Below are positions 42,299 to 50,708 of a stretch of 64,000 nt of DNA, piece by piece. Location of the stretch: NCBI GenBank assembly GCA_023144005.1, contig JAGLGN010000001.1, forward strand, positions 116,853 through 180,852, in the 5' to 3' direction. The notes under the pieces are model-generated. The model was given only the letters and a program-made list of their open reading frames with translations. It was not told the origin of the DNA and made no database searches. Both the position numbers and the translations under genes were made by a program. The first letter of the stretch is position 1, and every line of letters begins with the position of its first letter. Source of the DNA: a bacterium (GTDB taxonomy: Bacteria; AUK180).

Positions 42299-43305
42299 AA
42301 ATAAGAACATTGCTAATTGCCTTAATGCTTTTCACTCTTTTATCCTGTGCTGATAAGAAGACTGCCGATAGCGAGAAGCCCGAAAAAAAGAAGATCAGCG
42401 TCGGCGTAGTGCTTTCGGTCGGGGGAAGAGGAGACAATTCATTTAATGACTCTGCGGTGCGCGGAGCGGAAAAGGCCGAAAAGGATTTCGACGTCACCGT
42501 AAATATCGGACAGCCGGCGAGGCTGGCGGAGGACAAGAAATATCTGAATACATTCGCGGCAATGGAATGCGACCTCGTCGTGGGCGTAGGCTTTCTTATG
42601 AAGGACTCTGTAGAAGAGATCGCAGCCAAATACCCGAAGGTAAAATTCATCATCATTGATTCCGTCTCAAAGGGAGACAATATCAGATCTATAGTTTTCA
42701 AAGAAGACGAAGGTTCTTTTCTGGTGGGAGCCATCGCCGCTTTGAAGAGTGAAAATGCAAAAATAGGGTTTATAGGCGGCATGAAAGTCCCCTTGATCAA
42801 GAAATTCGAGCGGGGATACAATGAGGGCGCAAAATATATTAACCCTGACATAGAGATATTCAATCGGTATATCGGTTCCGGAGGAGATGCTTTTCACGAC
42901 CCCGTGAAGGCGGAGCAGATAGCCACCACCCTTTTCAAGAATGGTGCCGATATTATTTATCATGCCGCGGGGCAATCGGGGAATGGACTGATCAAGGCAG
43001 CACAACAAGAGAAGAAATTCGCGATCGGCGTGGATTCAAATCAAAATTATATGGCACCGGGATGGGTACTGACCTCAATGGTTAAAAATGTTGACGAAGC
43101 GGTTTATTCATCGATCGAGGACATCATCAAGGGACAGTTCACCTCAGGACTGCATATTCTGGGTTTGAAGGAAAAAGGCGTAAATTATGCCCTTGACGAA
43201 TACAATAAGGAGCTGCTCGATAGTAGTATTCTTAAAAAAATCGAAGATATCCGGAGTAAGATCATCAGCGGAGAGATCCAGATAGTGGAAAATACTGAAG
43301 AATAA
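42295..43305 (+). CDS. BMP-family nucleoside-binding lipoprotein
   Basis: A 336-residue lipoprotein (lipobox LLSC at about 15-18) of the BMP/Med/PnrA family, which binds nucleosides for ABC uptake. GVVLSVGGRGDNSFNDSAVRGAEKAE, DLVVGVGFLMKDSVEEIA, FLVGAIAALKS and YHAAGQSGNGL are all family landmarks. It is followed directly by the ABC ATPase gene. No BMP permease genes follow. Confidence 0.92.
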   Translation: MKIRTLLIALMLFTLLSCADKKTADSEKPEKKKISVGVVLSVGGRGDNSFNDSAVRGAEKAEKDFDVTVNIGQPARLAEDKKYLNTFAAMECDLVVGVGFLMKDSVEEIAAKYPKVKFIIIDSVSKGDNIRSIVFKEDEGSFLVGAIAALKSENAKIGFIGGMKVPLIKKFERGYNEGAKYINPDIEIFNRYIGSGGDAFHDPVKAEQIATTLFKNGADIIYHAAGQSGNGLIKAAQQEKKFAIGVDSNQNYMAPGWVLTSMVKNVDEAVYSSIEDIIKGQFTSGLHILGLKEKGVNYALDEYNKELLDSSILKKIEDIRSKIISGEIQIVENTEE

Positions 43306-44787
43306 ATGATCTCTACAGAAAAGCTCTCCAAATCCTTCTACGGCAAATTCGCCAATGAGAACATTGATCTCGAGGTGAAAGCCGGCGAAGTTCACGCCAT
43401 ACTGGGCGAGAATGGAGCGGGAAAGACCACTTTGATGAAAATGCTCACCGGAATATATTCGCCGGACAGCGGAAAGATCTTTTTTAAGGGCGAAGAGATC
43501 GCAGGACTCAACCCGGGAAAGGCCAAAGATCTTGGCATCGGAATGATACATCAGCATATTCTATTGATCGATAATTTCACCGCCTGGGAAAACATAGTAC
43601 TGGGAAATGAGACCGGAACACCATTTATGAAAAAGGAGATCATGCTCGCTAAGTTGGAGGAGCTCAAGCTGCAGTACGGTCTGACCGTAGATCTGAATTC
43701 TTTCATCTCAGATATCAGCGGCGGCCAGAAGCAGCAGGTTGAGCTGCTGAAATTACTGTATCGGGATTTCGATCTGCTGATCTTCGACGAGCCCACGGCA
43801 TTGCTGGCACCGGAAGAGATCGAGGGCCTTTATCGGATAATGAAAGAGCTGAGGAATAAGAATAAATCAATAATCTTCATAACACATAAACTCAAGGAGA
43901 TCTTTGCAATAGCAGACCGGGTTTCGACGCTTTGCTGCGGTAAAATACTGGGAACTTACGAGATCGCGGATGTCAGCGAAAAGAGCCTGATAGCAGAGCT
44001 CTTCGGAGAAGATCTTCCACAGCAGCAGTTCACAGATAAAAGCACTAAGGATTTTTCCGGAGAACTGCTTATAAAGGAACTATCCATCCCCGGCATTCTA
44101 AACATCGGGGAACTTTGTGTAAAAAAAGGAGAGATCTACGGGATCGCCGGCATTGAAGGAAACGGCCAAAAGGAATTTCTGGACCTTCTCTTTGATGCGG
44201 TTAAAGGCAAGAAAGAGATCTACTTTGACAATATACGAATGGATAAAGGACTGAGAAGGATGTGCGCGTTAATTCCGGAAGACCGCAGCACTGAGGCATT
44301 GCTGCCTGCTAAATGCCTTTGGGAAAATTTTCTTTTCAATACCAGCAATCTGAGCAGGACTTCTGAATTCGGCATCATCGACAAGCAGAAGGCAGCAATA
44401 ATATCTGAAGAGATCATCGGCCAGATGAATGTTAAAGCCGGATCTTCCGCTGACCGTATAAATGACCTATCCGGAGGGAATCAGCAGAAATTCATACTGG
44501 GGCGGGAACTGTATTTTGAACAGAGTTTCATTATCGCTAAAAACCCGACCCGTGGCCTCGATGTAAAATCGGAACGTTTTGTGCACGAATACTTGAGGAA
44601 ACAAGCGGCAAAAGGAAAAGCAATTATACTTTTCTCGACCGAATTGCCGGAATTAATTAATATATCCCATCGCATCGGAGTGCTTTACCGTGGAAGCATC
44701 CTGACCGAATTCAAAAAGCAGGATTTCTCCCCGGAAAAGATTGGAAAGGCGATGCTTGGGGTATTGGAGGATCAGAATGTTCGATGA
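43306..44787 (+). CDS. Duplicated ABC ATPase of BMP/nucleoside transporter type
   Basis: A 493-residue protein with two ABC domains. The first has Walker A GENGAGKTT, signature ISGGQKQQ and Walker B LLIFDEPTALL. The second has GIEGNGQKE (degenerate Walker A, as is common in this family), signature LSGGNQQK and a degenerate Walker B. This fits YufO/RbsA-type components. Its own permeases (two membrane proteins) should follow but are replaced by the RiPP cassette, whose PqqD-like gene overlaps its last 11 nt. Confidence 0.92.
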   Translation: MISTEKLSKSFYGKFANENIDLEVKAGEVHAILGENGAGKTTLMKMLTGIYSPDSGKIFFKGEEIAGLNPGKAKDLGIGMIHQHILLIDNFTAWENIVLGNETGTPFMKKEIMLAKLEELKLQYGLTVDLNSFISDISGGQKQQVELLKLLYRDFDLLIFDEPTALLAPEEIEGLYRIMKELRNKNKSIIFITHKLKEIFAIADRVSTLCCGKILGTYEIADVSEKSLIAELFGEDLPQQQFTDKSTKDFSGELLIKELSIPGILNIGELCVKKGEIYGIAGIEGNGQKEFLDLLFDAVKGKKEIYFDNIRMDKGLRRMCALIPEDRSTEALLPAKCLWENFLFNTSNLSRTSEFGIIDKQKAAIISEEIIGQMNVKAGSSADRINDLSGGNQQKFILGRELYFEQSFIIAKNPTRGLDVKSERFVHEYLRKQAAKGKAIILFSTELPELINISHRIGVLYRGSILTEFKKQDFSPEKIGKAMLGVLEDQNVR

Positions 44788-45058
44788 AAGCACAATATTT
44801 GTGGTAGACAACAATATCATGTTCACAGACCTTAAGGATGAAATTGTTCTTTTCAGCAATAAGAATCAATTCTATTACAGCCTTAATACCGTTGGCGGTG
44901 ATGTATTTCACCTGATCCTTAAGGAACTTGAATTCTCAGAGATCGTGGAAAAAATGTACAAATCATTCAAGGGAGAGGTTTCCAAAGAGGAGCTAAGGTC
45001 GGATATTTCCGAGATCATAGAAGATCTTATCGGCGAAGGGATAGTAAAGAAGAAGTGA
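44777..45058 (+). CDS. PqqD/B1-like RiPP recognition protein
   Basis: A 93-residue protein of the PqqD/RRE fold: an N-terminal beta hairpin (FVVDNNIMFTDLKDEIVLF), then FYYSLNTVGGDVFHLILK, and helices with EIVEKMYKSFKG and VSKEELRSDISEIIEDLI. These are typical of B1 proteins that bind the leader peptide of lasso and related RiPPs. SD GGAGG lies 6 nt before the ATG, inside the ABC ATPase gene. It overlaps the B2 gene by 4 nt. Role as leader recognition element is inferred from family and context. Confidence 0.85.
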   Translation: MFDESTIFVVDNNIMFTDLKDEIVLFSNKNQFYYSLNTVGGDVFHLILKELEFSEIVEKMYKSFKGEVSKEELRSDISEIIEDLIGEGIVKKK

Positions 45059-45462
45059 TATTGAAGAAGCTCATATTAGCACCTCAGATCATCTTTTACC
45101 TTATCTTGATCGAAACGATGATCTTCTTTTCGGTCCCCATGGCAAAAAATGTAAAGATCCTCGGCGGAATGCCCGTCTACCTCAAGGGATTTTCCAATGA
45201 ATATGTGATCTCCGCCATAAATACCATTTTGTACAAGAATTTTCTCGGAATGCACCTCTTTGTCGCTAATTGTATTCGCTACTCTCTTTTAGGATTTCTC
45301 TTTTTATCAAAACGGATTCCGGTATTAAGAGTGGCATTGGGAGTAAAAAAGAGCAACGGCCGGATACAGGGGCATATGTGGCTTGAAAATTGCACCTCTG
45401 TAATGTTCGAGCCGGCTGCCACAAGCGGCGAATATAAGAAGCTTGGAGAGTTTTACAGATGA
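45055..45462 (+). CDS. Lasso-type B2 leader peptidase (transglutaminase-like)
   Basis: A 135-residue protein with a GTG start overlapping the TGA of the PqqD-like gene. An N-terminal hydrophobic stretch precedes the transglutaminase-like core: NCIRYSLLGFLFLSKR has the nucleophile Cys in the spacing of lasso B2 proteins (usually CLxRS), and QGHMWLE has the catalytic His (usually HAWVE). The third triad residue cannot be assigned by eye. B2 proteins cut the leader after a conserved Thr. It overlaps the radical SAM gene by 4 nt. Confidence 0.8.
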   Translation: MILKKLILAPQIIFYLILIETMIFFSVPMAKNVKILGGMPVYLKGFSNEYVISAINTILYKNFLGMHLFVANCIRYSLLGFLFLSKRIPVLRVALGVKKSNGRIQGHMWLENCTSVMFEPAATSGEYKKLGEFYR

Positions 45463-46514
45463 AGATAATCAAGGACCTGAAACACATTCAAAAAAAGATG
45501 ATCGCGGAGAGAATACCGATCTCGATCAACTTCGAACTGACACATAGATGCAATTACGACTGCATACATTGTCTCAGAGATATCAGGAACACTCCCGAGC
45601 TCGATACTAAGGAAGTATTTCGCATTCTTCAGGAGATCAAAGACGCTGGAGCTTTAGAGCTGTCCCTTACCGGAGGAGAGATATTCCTTAGAGAAGATAT
45701 CTGGGAGATCCTGGATAAAATAAAGGAATTGAGATTCTCCACCACCATATTTTCCAATGGCTGGCTTCTGGATGAAAAAACCGTCAAAAGGATCAGCACA
45801 TATTCCATTAAAGGGATCGATATCAGCCTCTATGGCATGGATCCAGAGATCCATGACAAGGTTACAACGATTAAAGGATCTTTTAATAAGCTTATGCAGA
45901 ACCTTAAGCTCCTGAAAAAATACAATGTCCCCGTGAGACTGAAGATGATGCTTTTCCGCTTCAATGTGAAGGAGCTTGAAAAGGTCTATGAATTCGCCAA
46001 GCGCGAGGACTATCAATTCACATTTGATGAACTCCTTTTTGTAGCCGATTCCGGATCGAGAATCCCTTTTGACTATGCTGTTTACGGTGATCAGATCGCG
46101 TACATTGAGAAGTTCAGATTAAAACTTTCTTCCAGCGACAGTATCTGGGTTGACTATGACATCGAGAACCGGGCCGGCGCGAGGATAATGTGCACCGCGG
46201 CGAGGTCTACAGCCGCGATCACCCCCGATGGAGACCTATTACCGTGTATCGTCTGGCGAAGACCCATAGGGAATCTTAAAAAAAATTCCTTCAAGGAATT
46301 ATGGAATAATTCAGAAAATGTGAAGAAACTACTTGACATTGAGGATAGAAATTTTGTAAAATGTATAAGTTGCAGACTAAGTGCTGCCTGTAGAGTTTGC
46401 CCCGGAATGAATGAGGGAGAGCATAACAACCCGTTCACGCCGTCTTTTCAGAAGTGCAGACTCACTGAAATTAAAGCGGAGGTTTTAGATGACTATAAAA
46501 AGGAAATACATTAA
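45459..46514 (+). CDS. Radical SAM/SPASM peptide-modifying enzyme
   Basis: A 351-residue enzyme. The radical SAM cysteines are C31, C35 and C38 (LTHRCNYDCIHC), followed by SLTGGEIFL. The C-terminal SPASM domain (from about residue 245) has many cysteines: MCTAA, LLPCIVWRR, KCISC, ACRVCPG and QKC. It thus fits two auxiliary Fe-S clusters, as in PqqE and sactipeptide/ranthipeptide enzymes. It lies between the B2 gene and the precursor gene, overlapping both, so the precursor is very probably its substrate. The reaction (for example thioether or C-C bond) is not predictable. Confidence 0.88.
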   Translation: MKIIKDLKHIQKKMIAERIPISINFELTHRCNYDCIHCLRDIRNTPELDTKEVFRILQEIKDAGALELSLTGGEIFLREDIWEILDKIKELRFSTTIFSNGWLLDEKTVKRISTYSIKGIDISLYGMDPEIHDKVTTIKGSFNKLMQNLKLLKKYNVPVRLKMMLFRFNVKELEKVYEFAKREDYQFTFDELLFVADSGSRIPFDYAVYGDQIAYIEKFRLKLSSSDSIWVDYDIENRAGARIMCTAARSTAAITPDGDLLPCIVWRRPIGNLKKNSFKELWNNSENVKKLLDIEDRNFVKCISCRLSAACRVCPGMNEGEHNNPFTPSFQKCRLTEIKAEVLDDYKKEIH

Positions 46515-46644
46515 ACCGGTTTTGACCAAGTATGAAAAGGTCCGTGATGTTACTACTGCTACGGTAGCTCTTGAAGGAACTGCCAGTGCAGCAGATTGCA
46601 CACTTACGCGTTGTACTTCAGAACCCCCTGCGATCAAAGGTTAA
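46489..46644 (+). CDS. Putative RiPP precursor peptide (51 aa)
   Basis: A 51-codon gene with a perfect SD (GGAGG, 6 nt before ATG) that overlaps the end of the radical SAM gene by 26 nt in another frame. The leader has Y7-x-x-P10-x-L12 and T22, fitting the lasso leader pattern YxxPxLxxxGxxxxxT except that position 16 is Glu, not Gly. B2 cutting after T23 would leave a 28-residue core ATVALEG...AIKG with C37 and C42 in DCTLTRCTSEPP. It is Thr/Ala-rich and uncharged apart from a few residues. The core has no typical lasso ring (E lies at position 6). Cleavage site and modifications are inferred, not proven. Confidence 0.85.
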   Translation: MTIKRKYIKPVLTKYEKVRDVTTATVALEGTASAADCTLTRCTSEPPAIKG

Positions 46645-46651
46645 TTTTTAA

Positions 46652-46842
46652 TTGGATACTCTCCAAGTAATTACAGACACCTTTCAGAAACTTCAAGAGA
46701 TAGTTGATCTCGATTTTTTTTTAAGAAACAGTTTCCGCTTTTAGAATTACAAGTTCATTCAAATTACCGCAGCGTTGAAGAATCCTTTCAGCGTTTTTTT
46801 TCATCTGGAGGACTCCGCCCCAGTTTTTCCTATAATATCAAT
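46652..46842 (+). other. Likely N-terminal part of the HprK-like gene, split by a T9 run
   Basis: A frame from a TTG at 46652 (DTLQVITDTFQKLQEIVDL) runs into nine Ts at 46714-46722 and stops at 46741. The frame of the HprK-like protein is open from 46708 to its GTG at 46843 with protein-like content (LLELQVHSNYRSVEESF) but no start codon. One extra T would join the two into one frame. Either sequencing error, real frameshift, or slippage. It is weak as a gene on its own. Confidence 0.5.
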
Positions 46843-47625
46843 GTGATCAATACAAAAGGAATCTCTCTTGGATATGTTATTGGCGGGATTAAACAAAAAC
46901 CCATTCACGAAGAAAAACTCTTTGCCTTATTCGAGAGCGCCGGCAGGATCGTCGGCGTGTTCCGCGACGGCTTTTACATTATTCTGGACAAGAAAAATAA
47001 TACCGGCGCGATATTCGGGAATTTCTCCCCTCAATGGGATAATTCATATTTGAATGCGTTTATTTTTACTCCGCTTGTGGAGTTGATCATCAGGGCATCG
47101 GGGTTTTTCTCGGTTCACGCAGGAGCGGTTGAAGATAAAACCGGGAATTGTATACTCATTTTCGGAGATAGCGGAACAGGAAAAACTACAGCTACCTTGA
47201 GAAAGGCTTTAAGCGGCAGCCGGCTCATGGGGGACGATACGATAATGCTCGACGATCAATTAAATGCTTTCTCATTTTTGAAACCGCTGCATTTATATCA
47301 GGACTCTTTGAAATTATTGGGACTGTCCACAGAGCTCGGACCCGTAGAAAAAGGCAAAGGAGAATTCACTATCAGCGAACTCCCCTCTTCAATTGAACCT
47401 TATAACGGGCGGGCGAAGATAGAGAAATTGTATTTTCTTGGCCTAGCGGGAGGGAGTCGAAAAATGGAATCGTCGGAGGTATTCCGTAAACTTCTATCGT
47501 ATTCGATGATACCCGTCGGCAAGGAAGGAGTGCAGGCTCAAATGGACCTTTTGAAGAAGATATCTTCTATACCCGCGGTTGAAATTTCAAGAGAAGAATT
47601 CGGGGAGATCGATGGTTTTCAATAA
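46843..47625 (+). CDS. HprK-like (lasso-cluster type) kinase
   Basis: From the GTG at 46843 the protein has 260 residues, but coding content extends about 45 codons upstream. The kinase fold of HPr kinase/phosphorylase is clear: SVHAGAV, P-loop IFGDSGTGKTT at about 107-117, MGDDTIML, and later ELPSSIEPY. In lasso clusters such as paeninodin, HprK-like kinases phosphorylate the precursor at its C-terminal Ser. Here the target may be the precursor encoded upstream. S44 and several Thr are candidate sites. The start is uncertain because of a possible frameshift. Confidence 0.8.
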   Translation: MINTKGISLGYVIGGIKQKPIHEEKLFALFESAGRIVGVFRDGFYIILDKKNNTGAIFGNFSPQWDNSYLNAFIFTPLVELIIRASGFFSVHAGAVEDKTGNCILIFGDSGTGKTTATLRKALSGSRLMGDDTIMLDDQLNAFSFLKPLHLYQDSLKLLGLSTELGPVEKGKGEFTISELPSSIEPYNGRAKIEKLYFLGLAGGSRKMESSEVFRKLLSYSMIPVGKEGVQAQMDLLKKISSIPAVEISREEFGEIDGFQ

Positions 47626-50107
47626 AAATTTCTTCGTTTCACTTACGCTTCTGCTGCTTATGCTCATCTCGATCAAGGTGATCACCGGAGATTATACGGG
47701 AGTACCGGGAATGTTCGCCATTTTCACCATCTTCTATCTGCTTCCTCTCGCATTATATCTCAAGAAGGCACCTGATTATTTTCTGGGAGCGGCTTTGGCT
47801 ATCCTTCCTTTGGCATTCTGGTTCAGGACACATAATCCGTATGCGATAAAGGCACCGATATTCGCATTATTTCTAATTCCCCTTTTCATATCACTTCTTC
47901 TGGAAAAAAAGAAGCGGGAAACAACACTCTTTGACATTATTGTTCTCTCGGCAATGCCTTTTATCTTCCTGCTTTCCCTATTCCCCCCTATGGCGGGAGA
48001 GAAATTGGCGGAAAGCGCAATACACTTCGCCGCTTTCTTTTGTGTTTATCTGGGAATGCGCAATACACACAAACCTTTAAGGATCGGGAATGTCCTGATC
48101 TTCATCGGGGTAATGACATCTATCTGGGGTATCGTACAATGGTTAGGCATGGATCCATTCATCCCTATTCCTCAATATTCCAAATTCGACCCGTCGAACC
48201 GAATACTCGGGACCCTGGGGAATGCGAATTTTCTTTCCGGGTATCTGATCGGGATCTTTGCATATACTTTTTTCAGATTCATATCACGGCCGGGGAAAAT
48301 ACTGGGCGTCGCTCTCTCACTTACACTCATTTCCATTCTGCTGACAGGCACAAGAGGAGTGATCGCCGCATTTGTACTGGGCCTGCTCATATTCGCGGTT
48401 TTAATGCCGAAAAACCGCAAGGGCATCGCCATCGCCTTTGTACTCCTTCTTGTCTTGGTATTCCTGATCCCGGGTACACGCAAAAGGTTTATGATGATGC
48501 CGGGGCAGATCATTAATAAGACCGGCTCGCTGGGACAGCGGGGCCTTATGTGGAAAACGGCTGGATCGATGATCAAGGATCGGCCCTTCGGTGTCGGACC
48601 TGCCGGATTCCGGCTGCTCTATCCGGATTATCAGGGACAGCATCTTGATGACCCCGCATACAATCTCTTGTCCACCCATGCACGGCACCCGCATAATCAA
48701 TTACTGGAGTGGGCAGCGATAGGATCAGTATTTCTCATGGCTTGGTTCTTGTTCATCATGCTCTTCACATTTCTTCTTTTCATCCGAGTTAAAAAGAAAG
48801 GGTATCTCGGAGCGGCGCTTTTTGCGTTAATGGTCATATTGCTGCACAATATGATCTCAGTCGTTTTGAATTACGAACCTGCGCTGACGGTCTTCGCCGT
48901 TCTGCTTGGGATGATCGGCGGATCGATCGGGCCCGCAAAATTTAAATTCAGCAGAAAACTCTTTATCATTCCCGCTCTGATGATCATTCCAGTTTTCCTT
49001 CTCGGTTTTTCAAAGATGATAGGAAGCTATTATTTCTCACGCGGCGTCGGTTTGATAAACTTTTACAATACTGCTCACGATCAGAAGATACTCCTTGACG
49101 CAAAAGAGGAATTGCTCACATCCGCCAAGTGGGACCCCGCATTCGTCAATTCATGGTACAGACTTGGAAATATTTACACCATCCTGGCAAGAAATGTAAA
49201 GGGGGAAGGAAAAAAGGAGTATTTCGAAAAGGCGGTTCATTACCTCAGAGAGGCGGATATGCGCAAACCCGCTTATTATGAGACCCGTTATAATATGGGA
49301 TTGGCGCTCATCAATCTTGGCCGCCTGGATGAGGCGGAGGCCGCTCTTGCCGGAGCGCTGTTGATCGAACCCAATAAATTAAATGCGCTCAGGCAATGGA
49401 CAGAACTCTATATCGGAAGAAACCGAAATACCGCATCTCAAGAGAGCAGGGCGGAGATATTAAGAAGACTGGACAGATTCTCCAAAGCCATAGAGATCAC
49501 CGCGCTGGGATTACCGCAAGTCGGGATCAAAATGAGGACGCAATTGACAGATGAAGTGTTCCGTTCCCGGCTCTATCTTCAGAAACAGAAGGCCTATCAC
49601 TTTTTCATTTGGGGTGATCTGAAAAAAGCGTATGATCTCTATTGCAAAGCATACGGAATTGACAATATCAGCGATGAGGAAAAAAAGCATATCATAAATA
49701 ATATCCTCGCCATTTCTAAAAAGGCAGGCGACCGGGAGTCATTGAAAAAATGGATCGCCGTCTACCGCAAAGACCTGCCCAGATCCGGCGAGGCATATCT
49801 GGAAGAAGCAATATACAGAACACTTTTCGAAGACCGTGATCAGGGAATTTCCATGTTGAAGGGATTGCTGGAAAAAGCTTCCTCCGGAGATATCAGACAT
49901 CATATTTACCAGATCCTTCTGAATAACTCTCTTGGAGATGTGATACATGCCGTTGGCGGGCCGGTGGCCCTTGGAAAGATCTCCGGACTGTTGTATACAG
50001 GAAAGAGCAAAGAACAATTGATCGGAAATTACCCCGAATATGAGGAGTTTATAAATGGATTCAGAGAAGATCCCTGGAAAAATATCAGAATTATTGAAGA
50101 TAATTGA
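47612..50107 (+). CDS. O-antigen ligase-like membrane protein with TPR C-terminus
   Basis: An 831-residue protein. Residues 1-410 form about ten to twelve membrane helices with the Wzy_C/O-antigen ligase region (LGTLGNANFLSGYLIG, THARHPHNQLLEWAAIGSV). From about residue 490 there are TPR-like repeats (WDPAFVNSWYRLGNIYTIL, YETRYNMGLALINLGRLDEAE). ATG at 47612 has SD GGGGAG 5 nt upstream and overlaps the kinase gene by 14 nt. The family joins glycans or oligomers at the outer face of the inner membrane. Whether it belongs to the RiPP pathway or to surface glycan synthesis is unclear. Confidence 0.85.
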   Translation: MVFNKNFFVSLTLLLLMLISIKVITGDYTGVPGMFAIFTIFYLLPLALYLKKAPDYFLGAALAILPLAFWFRTHNPYAIKAPIFALFLIPLFISLLLEKKKRETTLFDIIVLSAMPFIFLLSLFPPMAGEKLAESAIHFAAFFCVYLGMRNTHKPLRIGNVLIFIGVMTSIWGIVQWLGMDPFIPIPQYSKFDPSNRILGTLGNANFLSGYLIGIFAYTFFRFISRPGKILGVALSLTLISILLTGTRGVIAAFVLGLLIFAVLMPKNRKGIAIAFVLLLVLVFLIPGTRKRFMMMPGQIINKTGSLGQRGLMWKTAGSMIKDRPFGVGPAGFRLLYPDYQGQHLDDPAYNLLSTHARHPHNQLLEWAAIGSVFLMAWFLFIMLFTFLLFIRVKKKGYLGAALFALMVILLHNMISVVLNYEPALTVFAVLLGMIGGSIGPAKFKFSRKLFIIPALMIIPVFLLGFSKMIGSYYFSRGVGLINFYNTAHDQKILLDAKEELLTSAKWDPAFVNSWYRLGNIYTILARNVKGEGKKEYFEKAVHYLREADMRKPAYYETRYNMGLALINLGRLDEAEAALAGALLIEPNKLNALRQWTELYIGRNRNTASQESRAEILRRLDRFSKAIEITALGLPQVGIKMRTQLTDEVFRSRLYLQKQKAYHFFIWGDLKKAYDLYCKAYGIDNISDEEKKHIINNILAISKKAGDRESLKKWIAVYRKDLPRSGEAYLEEAIYRTLFEDRDQGISMLKGLLEKASSGDIRHHIYQILLNNSLGDVIHAVGGPVALGKISGLLYTGKSKEQLIGNYPEYEEFINGFREDPWKNIRIIEDN

Positions 50108-50708
50108 TAAATTGCTTGGCCCTGACGGATGCCCCTGGGATAAAGAACAAACCTTGAGAACAATGGTGAAAAATCTTATAGAGGAAACCTATGAGCTGGC
50201 CGATTCAATAAGAAAGAATGATCCGAAATTGATAATTGAGGAATTGGGCGACCTGCAATTCATCATACTCTTTCTCGGGAAATTGGCGCAACGGCAGTAT
50301 AAAATGGGGCTCTCATTATCTATCGAATCCATCATTGAGAAATTGATCCGGCGGCACCCTCATGTTTTCGGCGAGGCATCCGTTAGCAATTCCGCTCAAG
50401 TACTTGAGAATTGGGAAAAGATAAAATCTACCGAAAGAAAGGGGAAAGGGCCTCTTTCAGGTGTCCCCTCTTCGCTGCCTAACCTGATCAAAGCATTCAG
50501 GATAGGGGAAAAACTGGAGAGGATCAAAGAGACGCCAATCCCGGAAAGCGATCCTATAGAAGTATTGAAGGAAGCGCTGGATTCCAAGAACAAAGAAGAG
50601 CTCGGTAAAGGACTTTATCTGCTCGTACAGAAGGCAAGGGATCTGGGAATGGATGCCGATGAAGCTCTTTATATCATAACTGAAGAGCTCAGAGAAGCAT
50701 ATTCGTAG
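50055..50708 (+). CDS. mazG: Nucleoside triphosphate pyrophosphohydrolase MazG
   Basis: A 217-residue all-alpha NTP-pyrophosphatase. GCPWDKEQT, LIEETYELADSI, IEELGDLQF and RRHPHVFGE are the MazG hallmarks, with the metal-binding Glu/Asp residues. It removes noncanonical NTPs or ppGpp precursors. The ATG lies 53 nt inside the upstream gene. It is the last gene of the plus-strand run. Confidence 0.93.
   Translation: MDSEKIPGKISELLKIIDKLLGPDGCPWDKEQTLRTMVKNLIEETYELADSIRKNDPKLIIEELGDLQFIILFLGKLAQRQYKMGLSLSIESIIEKLIRRHPHVFGEASVSNSAQVLENWEKIKSTERKGKGPLSGVPSSLPNLIKAFRIGEKLERIKETPIPESDPIEVLKEALDSKNKEELGKGLYLLVQKARDLGMDADEALYIITEELREAYS

Noticed and set aside
44777-47625. Classical lasso peptide cluster
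   Set aside because: No asparagine-synthetase-like cyclase is encoded, and the predicted core has no Gly/Ala-1 to Glu/Asp-7-9 ring geometry (Glu at position 6).
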